From contig CAVWAJ010000012.1 in the NCBI GenBank assembly GCA_963752965.1, forward strand, positions 253,256 to 317,255: a DNA stretch of 64,000 nucleotides, in the 5' to 3' direction. Below the pieces are notes generated by a model that was not told where the DNA came from, ran no database searches, and saw nothing but the letters and a program-made list of their open reading frames with translations. The DNA is from QHXW01 sp963752965. GTDB lineage: Bacteria; Acidobacteriota; Terriglobia; Bryobacterales; Bryobacteraceae. Shown here one piece after another: positions 8,758 through 17,153 of the stretch. Every line of letters begins with the position of its first letter. Within the stretch, counting starts at the first letter, position 1. Made by a program: the position numbers and the translations under genes.

Positions 8758-9679
8758 ACTCAATGCAGACGGCGCGGTGTGTTCCCGCGCTCCCCACCAT
8801 AGCGTCGTATTTCCACTTGTCGTTCAGTGCGCAAGCAATCAGTCCGTCCGCAGGGTGGCCCAAAACAAGAACTGACCCCTCAGTCAACTTCATAAAATCA
8901 CGCGCACGAATGGTGGCTTTGATCTGGGCTTCCAACTCGACCCCCGCGCTTAATAGCAGGTTCAGGGTCTGCTTTTCCTCGGCTTCATCCACTTCGAGAG
9001 CTTGTGCAGACCACTGCTTGTCGAACCGCTGCACCATGTTCTTTACGATCAGCGATGGAATCGCGAGGTTAATCAAACCGGTGTTTTCACCAATCCGAAA
9101 CTCGATGCCAATTGCCAATACAGCCTCTGCCGGGGAAAGGGCACCCACCAATTGGCGGCCACCTTCGTCAGACTCCATCGTGAACTCGACATCCGCTACG
9201 CCGCGCCACGTGTTAGTCAGGTCATGAAGGATAATACGGTACACACGATCCAACAGATGCCGTTCTAGCTCGGTCAGCTCACGGCTCAAATTCTTGGCGT
9301 ATCGTTCTTTGCCACCGAGCACCAGTTCTAGGATTGGGAAGACGAGGGACGGGTTCAATTCCAACACAGCGTGCCCCCCGCTGGGTTTCAGAGTCAATGA
9401 CACCAGGCACGTTGGGCTGGGAAGCACCTCCAAGAATTCGGCGTAAGAAACCTGCTCGAGGCTGATCAGATTGCCGGATATATACGACCGCAGGTAGGCC
9501 GTGAGGCTGGAGACCAGGGTGCGAACAAAATTATCCAGCAAAAAACGGATCGAGTGGAGTTGGGACTTCGGGATTCGATCCGGTTTTCGGAAGTCATACG
9601 GAATCGCTTTGACTTGGACCTGTCCGCTTTCGTCACCGCGGAATACGCTGTCGATCTCGTCCTGGGAAAGTTCGCGCAT
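8756..9679 (-). CDS. fliM: Flagellar motor switch protein FliM, C-terminally clipped by IS256-family copy 3
   Basis: The N-terminus MRELSQDEIDSVF carries the conserved LSQDEID motif that binds phospho-CheY in flagellar motors. The middle domain follows (LISLEQVSYAEFLEVL; ELERHLLDRV), then a C-terminal SpoA-type domain (LLLSAGVELEAQIKATIRARDFMKLTEGSVL). The original gene ended at 7288. Subtracting the element restores ...VCIE plus the residues CLHTS and a stop, giving 312 residues. As it stands, the insertion places a TGA right after VCIE, so FliM loses only five residues and could still fold. The start lies 11 bases after the HDOD gene, with AAGG upstream. FliN is not present in the window. 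Confidence 0.93.
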   Translation of the reverse strand: MRELSQDEIDSVFRGDESGQVQVKAIPYDFRKPDRIPKSQLHSIRFLLDNFVRTLVSSLTAYLRSYISGNLISLEQVSYAEFLEVLPSPTCLVSLTLKPSGGHAVLELNPSLVFPILELVLGGKERYAKNLSRELTELERHLLDRVYRIILHDLTNTWRGVADVEFTMESDEGGRQLVGALSPAEAVLAIGIEFRIGENTGLINLAIPSLIVKNMVQRFDKQWSAQALEVDEAEEKQTLNLLLSAGVELEAQIKATIRARDFMKLTEGSVLVLGHPADGLIACALNDKWKYDAMVGSAGTHRAVCIE

Positions 9680-9690
9680 TTATGCCAGCC

Positions 9691-10557
9691 TTATGCGATC
9701 TCTTCAATCCGGGCCGCTACCCGGTCCCTGATAGCATCGGCGTCGAACTGAAGGCGGTTCCGCGGCACTTCCGGCAGGCAGGCACGTATCTCTTCGAGAG
9801 TCCATGTGGACCCGGTACCCACGACTTTGAAACCGAGACTGTCGGCGAGCCGGCATCCCAAGGCCACGAGGTTGGGCACAGTGGATTTGTGCACGGCTGG
9901 CTCATCGTGGTGGTGCTCGGCGGCGAACAAGATATCTGGCGGGAGTCCCCATTCCTCAGCCAGCCAGGCTCCAGCCTGGCAGTGATCAAGATCAAACAAG
10001 TCACGCTCGGACTGCAGAAGATCGAACGAATGTTCTGCCGAAACACTGAGCATGTTGCCATACTCAACGGGGTAACAGGCCATCAATCCGATGCGGCCGA
10101 TATCATGCAGCAGGCCCGCCGTATACGCTACGCTAACCGGGACCCGGCAGGCTGCAGCAAGTTCCTGGGACAAGAGAGCTGTTGCGAGGCTGTGGTTCCA
10201 GCAGCTCCTTAGGACTGGAAGTTGCAGTGCGGATCTCACGTAAGTTCGCATGCCAACGGTTATCGCGAGGGCTTTAACGAAGTCGAGACCCAGTATCACA
10301 ACGGCCTTTTGGACGCTTGCGACCTTCTGCCAGCCTCCAAATAAGGCTGAGTTCGCAACGCGCAGAACTTCGGCGGTAAACGCCGGGTCCGACTGGATGC
10401 ACTGGACGACCTTGGTGATGGCGATTTCATCTTCGCCGTTGAGTATCGACATGATGCGGATCGCAGCGGGAGGAAAAGGAGGCGGTGTGCTCAGCGCCCA
10501 CGGCCGTCGCGGTTCATCTGAGACTGCAATCATCAGGCTATCTACTTTGCTGACCAT
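9691..10557 (-). CDS. HDOD-domain signalling protein
   Basis: A 288-residue protein of the HDOD family (HD-related output domain). Key segments are the N-terminal FPPAAIRIMSIL, IQSDPAFTAEVLRVANSALFGG, VQKAVVILGLDFVKALAI and LLHDIGRIGLMA, the last being an HD-like metal site. HDOD proteins are frequent in chemotaxis and c-di-GMP-linked operons, but their biochemical output is mostly unknown. AAGGAG stands nine bases before the ATG. It lies between cheX and fliM with gaps of 25 and 11 bases, so it is in the operon. Confidence 0.88.
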   Translation of the reverse strand: MVSKVDSLMIAVSDEPRRPWALSTPPPFPPAAIRIMSILNGEDEIAITKVVQCIQSDPAFTAEVLRVANSALFGGWQKVASVQKAVVILGLDFVKALAITVGMRTYVRSALQLPVLRSCWNHSLATALLSQELAAACRVPVSVAYTAGLLHDIGRIGLMACYPVEYGNMLSVSAEHSFDLLQSERDLFDLDHCQAGAWLAEEWGLPPDILFAAEHHHDEPAVHKSTVPNLVALGCRLADSLGFKVVGTGSTWTLEEIRACLPEVPRNRLQFDADAIRDRVAARIEEIA

Positions 10558-10582
10558 AGCTACTCCTTACCTTGGTCTGTTG

Positions 10583-11050
10583 CTACCTTTCAATCATTTC
10601 CACCAGCGTGCACAAGAAGTCTCCGTGGGTACTTGAGAAGCGAACAATGGTTGCGAGATTGCCCCCACAAACGCGCAACGCATAATTGCTGCCTTCGACA
10701 ACGGTCGGCATCGAAAGCGCGACCCGGAAGGGTAGAATCGATTTGAGATTGCCGCCCACCATGTTCGCTAACTCGCCCACGGCGTCGCGGACGTTATCGT
10801 CATACAGTGGCGGCGATCCAACTCGGATCAGTCGCGCGCATAGAACGCACGCCAGTTCGGGGCTCAACTGCAACAGCACAGCCCCGCGCCACTCGCCGGC
10901 AAAATGAACGGCAGCAGTCACGGAACCGGCAGCCGTGATGTCCCCGTCTCCCTGCGGCTCAACCTCCAGATTCAACATCGTACGGAACACATCCACGACG
11001 ATGTTTGACAGATACGTCTGGTAACACTCGATCTCAACGATTCGCGGCAT
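10583..11050 (-). CDS. CheX/CheC-type chemotaxis phosphatase-like protein (first copy)
   Basis: A 155-residue protein with the hallmark helix DAVGELANMVGGNLKS. E93 and N96 match the E-x-x-N catalytic pair with which CheC/CheX/FliY remove phosphate from CheY-P. One such motif, not two, points to CheX or the related 'DUF3334-like' branch. It lies ten bases downstream of cheR. A second paralogue lies at the head of the same operon (24798-25331), so signal termination is duplicated, as is cheY. Confidence 0.82.
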   Translation of the reverse strand: MPRIVEIECYQTYLSNIVVDVFRTMLNLEVEPQGDGDITAAGSVTAAVHFAGEWRGAVLLQLSPELACVLCARLIRVGSPPLYDDNVRDAVGELANMVGGNLKSILPFRVALSMPTVVEGSNYALRVCGGNLATIVRFSSTHGDFLCTLVEMIER

Positions 11051-11059
11051 GTTCCTTCA

Positions 11060-11917
11060 TCACGGAGCCTGGTAAACAACGGCGCGGCCATGTGTCGCGC
11101 GAGTGAAGCGCTCTTCCAGATTCAAAGTGGTTTCCGCCCCGCCCAACAACAGCAGACCTCCGGAAAAGAGCGCCCCGCGGAGTTCACCCAGGATCTTCTT
11201 CTTGGTCTCAACATCAAAATAGATCAGCACGTTACGGCAAAAAATGACGTCAAACGGACCTTTGGACTTCATACTCGCGCGCAAGTCGAACTGCTCGAAT
11301 TTGACCATTTGGCGGACCTGGTCTTTGATTTGCCACTCTAGTCCGTGGCGCTCGAAATACTTCACCAGGTAGGGCGCAGGCAAGCCACGATTTAGTTCGA
11401 TCTGCATATAACGGCCTTGGCGCGCCCGCGCCAGAATCGGCTCCGAAATATCGGTCCCCAGAATCTGGATATTCCAGCTGCTGAGCCCCATCTCTAGGAG
11501 CAGCATGGCCAGGCTGTACGCTTCTTGGCCCGAGGAAGCGGCTGCAGACCAGAAGGCCAGCTTTCGTGTGAGTTTCCGCTCCTCCATGAGCTTGGGGAGG
11601 ATGCTTGTGCGCAATGCCTCGAACGGGGCCGCATCGCGGAAGAAGAGAGTTTCGTGGGTGGCCATGGCCTCGACCACCTGTTTCCGCAAGGGAGGACCCG
11701 CGCCATCGCGCAAGGCTTCACACAACGCATCCAAAGATTCCAGGTGGGATTGTTGTACCAGCGGCAGAAGCCGGGCCTCGAGAAGATAGTGTTTGTCCTC
11801 GTCGAGAAAGATCCCCGACTCGCGGTGGATGTAATCGCGGAGAAATCGATAATTGTCTGCGCGAATCGCGGGGTTGCCAATTTGCCTTGGCGTATCTGAC
11901 TGTTGCGAGGAAATCAT
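11060..11917 (-). CDS. cheR: Chemotaxis protein methyltransferase CheR
   Basis: The ATG at 11917 (MISSQQSDTPRQ) is preferred: the frame is open further upstream, but that stretch lies in cheB. It begins four bases past the cheB stop, with AGGAGG inside the cheB end as ribosome binding site. The protein (285 residues) has the CheR N-terminal helical domain (FLRDYIHRESGIFLDEDKHY) and an S-adenosylmethionine-binding domain (FWSAAASSGQEAYSLAMLL, ILGTDISEPILARARQG, DVIFCRNVLIYFD). It methylates receptor glutamates, opposing CheB. Confidence 0.93.
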   Translation of the reverse strand: MISSQQSDTPRQIGNPAIRADNYRFLRDYIHRESGIFLDEDKHYLLEARLLPLVQQSHLESLDALCEALRDGAGPPLRKQVVEAMATHETLFFRDAAPFEALRTSILPKLMEERKLTRKLAFWSAAASSGQEAYSLAMLLLEMGLSSWNIQILGTDISEPILARARQGRYMQIELNRGLPAPYLVKYFERHGLEWQIKDQVRQMVKFEQFDLRASMKSKGPFDVIFCRNVLIYFDVETKKKILGELRGALFSGGLLLLGGAETTLNLEERFTRATHGRAVVYQAP

Positions 11918-11921
11918 TGCA

Positions 11922-13022
11922 CTATGCCATCCTCCTGAGCATCGTTGGCAACACGTCGTCCAGCGGTACGACGGCGTCGGCCAGCCCCGCGTGCACAACC
12001 GCTCCGGGCATCCCCCAAACAACGCTGGTGGCCTCGTTTTGGGCAATCACGTAAGCGCCGGCGGCCTTCAGAACACTTGCCCCTCGCGATCCGTCGTATC
12101 CCATGCCCGTGAGAACGGCGGCGATGGCGGCTCCGCCGTATACTTCTTCCACGGATCGGAACAAGACATCCACTGCGGGCCGGCAGGAATTCTCCGGCGG
12201 TCCTTGATCGAGCGTTACAACTGTTTGTGTTCCTTTGCGCGCCACGCGCATGTGATAGTCGCCCGGAGCGATCAGAACCTTGCCGGCCTCGACCAACGCC
12301 CCGTCGGAGGCTTCCTCGATCTTCAGCGCCGAGTTGGCCTGCAGCCTTTCCGCCAGCAACCGCGTGAAGAGCGGGGGCATGTGTTGGACGATGAGGACAG
12401 GCAAGGAGAAACCAGCCGGAAACTGAGGCACGATTTGGCCGAGCGCTGTCGGCCCGCCGGTGGAGACCCCGATCACAACAACTTTTGGCGCCATCTCCGA
12501 ACGAATGAGAGTGGGAGCCAGCACGGTTCGGGCCCCGTTTAGCGGCGGCGAGGTCAGCATGCTCGTGCTGCTGGCTTCCTGCAGAACGAAGAACTGTTTG
12601 ATTTTGGGGATCAACTCGTCGCGCAAACTGGCCATGGACCGATCCAGCGCACCTTTGTTGGAGGCCTTGGCTACGTAGTCGTCCGCGCCCAAGGTGAGGG
12701 CTTCCATGGCGATCGCTGCGCCGCGCTCGGTCAGTGTGCTGAACATGATCACCCGTACGTCTTTGTAGGTCTGCCGGAGCCGGCGCAGTGTTTCCAGCCC
12801 GTCCACTTCGGGCATTTCGATGTCCAGCGTGATGACGTCCGGATTCAGCTGGGGAATACGTGACAGCGCGATAGACCCGTTGGATGCCGACCCAACTACT
12901 TCTAGCACTGGATCTTCTGAGAGCGCGTGCGTCACCAGGCGCCGGATGACGACCGAATCGTCGACGACGAGGACTCGAATCCGGCTGCCGCGCTGAATCG
13001 TTTTCTTGCGAAAGGTCGCCAA
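11922..13022 (-). CDS. cheB: Chemotaxis response regulator/methylesterase CheB
   Basis: A 366-residue two-domain protein. The receiver has acidic pair DD at 21-22, phospho-acceptor D67 in TLDIEMPEVDG, and FSTLTERG. The C-terminal methylesterase domain has the triad S187 (IGVSTGGP), H214 (IVQHMP) and D310 (LTGMGYDG). The start is a TTG at 13022, with GAGGAG seven bases upstream; no ATG fits. CheB demethylates and deamidates receptors when phosphorylated by CheA. It lies 11 bases after cheY and four before cheR. Confidence 0.94.
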   Translation of the reverse strand: MATFRKKTIQRGSRIRVLVVDDSVVIRRLVTHALSEDPVLEVVGSASNGSIALSRIPQLNPDVITLDIEMPEVDGLETLRRLRQTYKDVRVIMFSTLTERGAAIAMEALTLGADDYVAKASNKGALDRSMASLRDELIPKIKQFFVLQEASSTSMLTSPPLNGARTVLAPTLIRSEMAPKVVVIGVSTGGPTALGQIVPQFPAGFSLPVLIVQHMPPLFTRLLAERLQANSALKIEEASDGALVEAGKVLIAPGDYHMRVARKGTQTVVTLDQGPPENSCRPAVDVLFRSVEEVYGGAAIAAVLTGMGYDGSRGASVLKAAGAYVIAQNEATSVVWGMPGAVVHAGLADAVVPLDDVLPTMLRRMA

Positions 13023-13033
13023 TCCTCAACTCC

Positions 13034-13408
13034 TCACTGCAGTAGGCCGAGCAAGCGGAGCTTGTCGGTGATAATCTCTTTCGTGAACGGTTTCATCACA
13101 TACTCGTTGACGCCCGCCTCTAACGCCGTCGTCATCTGGCTCATCTCGGTTTCCGTGGTAACCATCATCAACGGGACTGCGGAATAACGCGGGTTGGCAC
13201 GCAGGCACTTCACAAAGTCCAGGCCATTCATCTCGGGCATGTTCCAGTCCACCAGAAATAGCGAGAATGCATCGCCTTCTCGCTCTAAAGTGGACAGCGC
13301 CTCTTTACCGTTGCTGGCTTGAGCAACCTGGTACCCAAGCTCGGCAAGCGTGTCACTCAAGATCATGCGCATGGTGCGGGAGTCATCGATAACCATTGCC
13401 TTGGACAT
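13034..13408 (-). CDS. cheY: Chemotaxis response regulator CheY (first copy)
   Basis: A 124-residue single receiver domain: acidic pair at D8-D9, phospho-acceptor D54 in FLVDWNMPEMNG, TTETEMSQ, and the lysine of VMKPFTKE. TAGGAGCATT directly before the ATG gives a strong ribosome binding site. Tight linkage to cheB and cheR, and fliM downstream, suggest it is the motor-directed CheY, as opposed to the second receiver gene at 25.4 kb. Confidence 0.93.
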   Translation of the reverse strand: MSKAMVIDDSRTMRMILSDTLAELGYQVAQASNGKEALSTLEREGDAFSLFLVDWNMPEMNGLDFVKCLRANPRYSAVPLMMVTTETEMSQMTTALEAGVNEYVMKPFTKEIITDKLRLLGLLQ

Positions 13409-13415
13409 AATGCTC

Positions 13416-13667
13416 CTAACGTGCGACAGTCAACTCCTGACTAGCCTGCTCAAACCCGTACTTGGCAAACACGCAGGAGTAAGTCGTGTTCCTGTCTAGT
13501 GCGCACTCTTTCAGATACTGGTCTGGGCACGGTCGGCACCGTGCCGTAGAAAATAAACGGCTCCAGGTGCGGCTGCACCTTGGCGTCCGCCGCCCGCTTC
13601 CTTTATGGCAAAGGCTATTGGTCGCTACCGTAGATGCGATACTCATCGAAAGTCCTTTTGCGATCAT
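13416..13667 (-). CDS. Possible short cysteine-containing protein between MCP and cheY
   Basis: An open frame of up to 93 codons fills most of a 330-base gap and ends seven bases before the cheY start. The C-terminal part (CPDQYLKECALDRNTTYSC then VFAKYGFEQA) looks protein-like, with several Cys. The N-terminal part is Ser/Arg-rich and unconvincing. The ATG at 13667 is one possible start; no good ribosome binding site was found. It may be a small operon gene or a remnant. A GCACGGT/ACCGTGC hairpin lies within it. No family recognised. Confidence 0.35.
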   Translation of the reverse strand: MIAKGLSMSIASTVATNSLCHKGSGRRTPRCSRTWSRLFSTARCRPCPDQYLKECALDRNTTYSCVFAKYGFEQASQELTVAR

Positions 13668-13738
13668 ATTCTTGGAACTAGAGGCCGTACCTGCCACGCA
13701 CGGCCGCGAGACGGTTCTCCTATTGCTCCACTCTGCAC

Positions 13739-15301
13739 TTAGGCTGCGCGGCGGACTGGCGCCTCCGAACCAGAGCCGCTACGCCGTACTAGGTCTCCAA
13801 GTTCCGACGCCATCGTGTTGACCGACTTTGAGGCCCCCTGCACCTTCTGGGCGCCATCCGCCGTCATCTTGGCGGCGTTGGCCACTCCCGAAATGTTGCT
13901 GGCAATCTCGCCCGAGCCTTTGGCTGCTTCTTGCACGTTGCGGCCGATTTCGTTCGTCGTTACGGTCTGCTCCTCAACCGCCAAAGCGATGGTGTTCGAG
14001 ATGTCATTGACTTGGTTGATGACCGTGCTGATCTCGCCGATTGCCTTCACCGCATCCTTGGTATCCGTTTGAATAGTATTGATCTTCTGGCCGATCTCCT
14101 CGGTCGCCTGAGCGGTCTGCTTGGCTAGCTCTTTCACCTCGTTTGCAACCACCGCGAAGCCCTTCCCCGCTTCACCAGCGCGAGCCGCTTCGATGGTGGC
14201 ATTGAGTGCCAGCAGATTGGTCTGCTCGGCGATGGAGGTGATGACCTTGATCACCTTTCCGATCTCAATGCTCGATTCGCCCAGCTTGCCGATCCGCTGG
14301 TTAGTCTGATCGGCCACCACGACAGCGTTTTTCGCCACGCGAGCGGCCTCGGTGGAACTCTTGGAGATTTCGCGGATTGAGGCCATCAACTCCTCCGCGC
14401 TGGCTGCCACCACTTGGACGTTCTTGGAAACTTGTTCGCTAGCCGCCGAGACCACGTTGGCCTGAGTGGCGGTCTCTTCGGCGACTCCAGCCATCTGCTG
14501 GCTGACTCCGGTTAACTCTTCGGAAGACACATTCAGGCCCTCGGACTTCTGCGCGATCTTATCCAGTAGCTGCTGCAAATCTGCCGCGGCCACGGCCTGT
14601 TCTTCGGAAAGCTTCTGCAACTCGGCACTCGCACGCCGAACCATCCACAAGGCCGCTCCCCAAATTGCGAGGAAGAGAGTGATGGAGCCAAGTAGGATCC
14701 AGCGAGTATGCGCCGCCTGGGAGTGCCCCTCTTCAACGGTTTGAGCCATTCGGGCATGTTCGGTTTCTTTACTGTCGTTGACTGCTTTTTGAATTTCCTC
14801 GACCAATGGATGTATCTGCTGATCGTAAATGGTTAGTGCAGCCTTGATCTCCTTCTTGCGAGCTGCCCGCCAAAACTCTTGATGAACGGGCCGCCAGGAA
14901 ACCGCATTAGTTTCGACGGTGGCGATATCGTGCTTGCCTCGCTCAGAGATAAGCAGCGGCTTCATCTCATTAATCTGCTCGGTTAGGCGCTTGCTGAAGT
15001 CGTTAAACGAGTTATAGTCACGCTCTGCCTTCGACATGTCATTCTGACTGGCGCGCAGCAACAGTCCTCTTTCGAACGACATCATATTTGAAGTACTCTC
15101 CGCTATCGAGTTCGCGAGTTCGAGCTTCCTTGCTGTATTCAGGGTGGCGTAATCAAATTCATGACTCAGGCCGCCAATGCCTGTCCACGACGCGACACTG
15201 ATGACCAGGGCGGCGCCCAGCATTAGCACGAACGCGATGGTCAACTTCTTGCCAAAGCTCATCGTTGTTCGGTCGTTGCCTTTAAATCTTCCGTTCGACA
15301 T
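13739..15301 (-). CDS. Methyl-accepting chemotaxis protein (MCP 1)
   Basis: A 520-residue receptor. A transmembrane helix lies near residues 20-42 (LTIAFVLMLGAALVISV). A periplasmic helical-bundle sensor region follows to about 200 (4HB-like, with FERGLLLRAS and QEFWRAARKKE). A second transmembrane helix (WILLGSITLFLAIWGAALWM) leads into a long signalling hairpin without an evident HAMP domain. The hairpin tip reads IAEQTNLLALNATIEAARAG. The ATG at 15301 has AAGGA close by. An internal ATG at 15262 begins MSFGKKLTIAF, a leader shared with two other genes of the operon. Its signalling domain is almost identical to that of MCP 2. Confidence 0.93.
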   Translation of the reverse strand: MSNGRFKGNDRTTMSFGKKLTIAFVLMLGAALVISVASWTGIGGLSHEFDYATLNTARKLELANSIAESTSNMMSFERGLLLRASQNDMSKAERDYNSFNDFSKRLTEQINEMKPLLISERGKHDIATVETNAVSWRPVHQEFWRAARKKEIKAALTIYDQQIHPLVEEIQKAVNDSKETEHARMAQTVEEGHSQAAHTRWILLGSITLFLAIWGAALWMVRRASAELQKLSEEQAVAAADLQQLLDKIAQKSEGLNVSSEELTGVSQQMAGVAEETATQANVVSAASEQVSKNVQVVAASAEELMASIREISKSSTEAARVAKNAVVVADQTNQRIGKLGESSIEIGKVIKVITSIAEQTNLLALNATIEAARAGEAGKGFAVVANEVKELAKQTAQATEEIGQKINTIQTDTKDAVKAIGEISTVINQVNDISNTIALAVEEQTVTTNEIGRNVQEAAKGSGEIASNISGVANAAKMTADGAQKVQGASKSVNTMASELGDLVRRSGSGSEAPVRRAA

Positions 15302-15418
15302 GTTCCTTACCTATCCTGCCTTCACCATAATTGAAATTCGTCTGGATCCTTCTTGAACCCCGTAGATGCACTCGATCTGCTTCGGAAACAACTGCAGCAG
15401 TTTTGTGGCTTTTCGCTT

Positions 15419-15841
15419 CTATTTCACCTCGAGTGTCTTCACGCCTGATGCCGCGGCACCAGCACTAACATAGCTGATAGCTCCCTTTGTTTTTGCCACG
15501 TATTCAGCAACCTCGTTTTCCGAAGCAAAGCTTTTCGGCATCGATGCCTTGCCGGTGAAGACAAGACTTCTGTAGTAAGTCGCCAATGCCGATTCCGTCT
15601 TGCCCACATACTGCTTCAGGAATGCTTCGTGCGTGACTCCTCCCTTTGCCAAAACCGGTTCGACATGCGCGCCTCCCACCGAGCTGGTTGTCAACAAGAA
15701 GACATCCTTCAGCTCGTCGGCGGAAATCGAGGATGCACTCACACTGGAGTTGGCAATCACTTTGATGTCCGCCGCCTGGAGGTTTGAGAGGGCGAAGATG
15801 GCAACGGCTGTCACACCTAGAAAGAACTGTATAGGTTTCAT
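15419..15841 (-). CDS. Periplasmic PstS-like phosphate/ligand-binding protein (short form)
   Basis: A 140-residue exported protein: signal peptide MKPIQFFLGVTAVAIFALSNLQAA-D, then IKVIANSSVSASSISADELKDVF, the usual opening of short PBP-like (PstS-type) domains. AISYVSAGAA, near the C-terminus, matches the 'GaIGYv' segment. AAGGAG stands eight bases before the ATG. It lies between a porin and an MCP, suggesting that it captures a ligand entering through the porin and either hands it to a transporter or to the receptor. No transporter subunits are in the operon. Half the length of full PstS. Confidence 0.75.
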   Translation of the reverse strand: MKPIQFFLGVTAVAIFALSNLQAADIKVIANSSVSASSISADELKDVFLLTTSSVGGAHVEPVLAKGGVTHEAFLKQYVGKTESALATYYRSLVFTGKASMPKSFASENEVAEYVAKTKGAISYVSAGAAASGVKTLEVK

Positions 15842-15874
15842 CGTTTCACTCCTTGGGAATGTTTTCGCCTGTGT

Positions 15875-17101
15875 CTAGAAGTTCCAGCCCGTCCGGATCA
15901 CGAGCATGTTGGTCTTTGGCTTCAAGCCGTCCGGGTTCTCCTGCGGATAGAATCCCCTAAATGAGTAGGGCAGACCGTAGCCATCCATGAAGTGCCCCTC
16001 GATCTTGAGATCCCAGTGATCGGTCAGTTCGACCTTCGCGGCCGCCACCGTATCGTAGATATGATTGGCGGGCGGGGTATGGCTCTGGCCCCACATCGGG
16101 TAGTAGCGGGACTCATAAGCGCCCAGTTCTAACCGCTTGGCGACGCGGTACGCCGCCGAGACGTACCAGCCTCGCTCATCCCAGTAAAAACCGCCATTGT
16201 TAATCGGACCAACCATACTCGCAGCGCCGACAGTCTCACGGCGGTATTCGCCGTCAAGTGTTAGGTTGCCGACTTTGTATTCTGTGTAGAAGGCGACGGT
16301 ATTATCGTTCCACCAGATCGTATAAGGATAGGTCACTGTTGGCGCCACCTGCGTCGATGCGTTGACGGTTTGCGGTGAGAGCATACCAGAGGCGCCGAAC
16401 AGCAGACCCTTGACCAGGTTGTTCCAGCGGAGGTCCCCGCCAAATTGCCTGGCCGGCATGCTGGCGACGTTTATCCCGATTGCCGCCGCCCCATACACGT
16501 AGCCGCCATACTTATCGTAGGACTTCCAACCGGCGTATCCAGTGTAGGAGAGATCGCCACGTTTCTTCAGCCTGATGGTACCGTAGACGTCACCGCCGGT
16601 ATGCGCAATGGTTGACGCGCGCAGGTCCAGAGGATACATGGATTGCGGGAGTATGGCAAAAGTGTGCAGGAACTCCATGTCTTGGGTGTCGTTAAACAGC
16701 CCCAGAACAGTTTTGACTTTTCCGGCCCGGATGCCGAACCAGTCCTTGAACTTGTAATCGGCAACCGCCCAGTCCAGAGTGGGGTGCCACTTGCCGAGAT
16801 CGCCGATGTTGCGGTCGTAGATCTGCGCCCCAACGCGGAACTTGTCGGTGAGCTGCGTAGATACGTTGACACCGCCATCGGTCATGGCAAAGCTGCCTTG
16901 ACTGGTGTTCATCGTCAAGTAGTTGTTGTCGTTGGAATAAGCAAATCCCTCCGATGCGAAACCGTGGAACTGGATGGTCTTTCCTTCAACGGCAAAGGTG
17001 GTGTAGTTACTGATATCCTGCGCACCGAGCTTCATCGCTCCGCATACAATCACGGTCAACCCGAGTACCATTCGTCCCATTCTGCTCACTATTGAATTCA
17101 T
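15875..17101 (-). CDS. Outer-membrane porin-like beta-barrel protein
   Basis: A 408-residue protein with an N-terminal signal peptide (ending CGAMKLGAQ-D) and alternating amphipathic strands rich in Tyr, Trp and Gly (YKFKDWFGIRAGKVKT, YSGYAGW-like repeats). It ends in MLVIRTGWNF; the terminal Phe is the outer-membrane insertion signal recognised by BamA. GFASEGFAYSNDNNYL and LGLFNDTQDMEFLHTF are typical of trimeric-porin-like families. An AAAGGGATGCT site precedes the ATG. It lies 52 bases after MCP 2 and 33 before the binding protein, so it is co-transcribed with the receptors. Confidence 0.82.
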   Translation of the reverse strand: MNSIVSRMGRMVLGLTVIVCGAMKLGAQDISNYTTFAVEGKTIQFHGFASEGFAYSNDNNYLTMNTSQGSFAMTDGGVNVSTQLTDKFRVGAQIYDRNIGDLGKWHPTLDWAVADYKFKDWFGIRAGKVKTVLGLFNDTQDMEFLHTFAILPQSMYPLDLRASTIAHTGGDVYGTIRLKKRGDLSYTGYAGWKSYDKYGGYVYGAAAIGINVASMPARQFGGDLRWNNLVKGLLFGASGMLSPQTVNASTQVAPTVTYPYTIWWNDNTVAFYTEYKVGNLTLDGEYRRETVGAASMVGPINNGGFYWDERGWYVSAAYRVAKRLELGAYESRYYPMWGQSHTPPANHIYDTVAAAKVELTDHWDLKIEGHFMDGYGLPYSFRGFYPQENPDGLKPKTNMLVIRTGWNF

Positions 17102-17153
17102 AGCATCCCTTTCAGTAAGTCGTCGCTGTTAAGCGTTGATACCTTTCCGTAGT

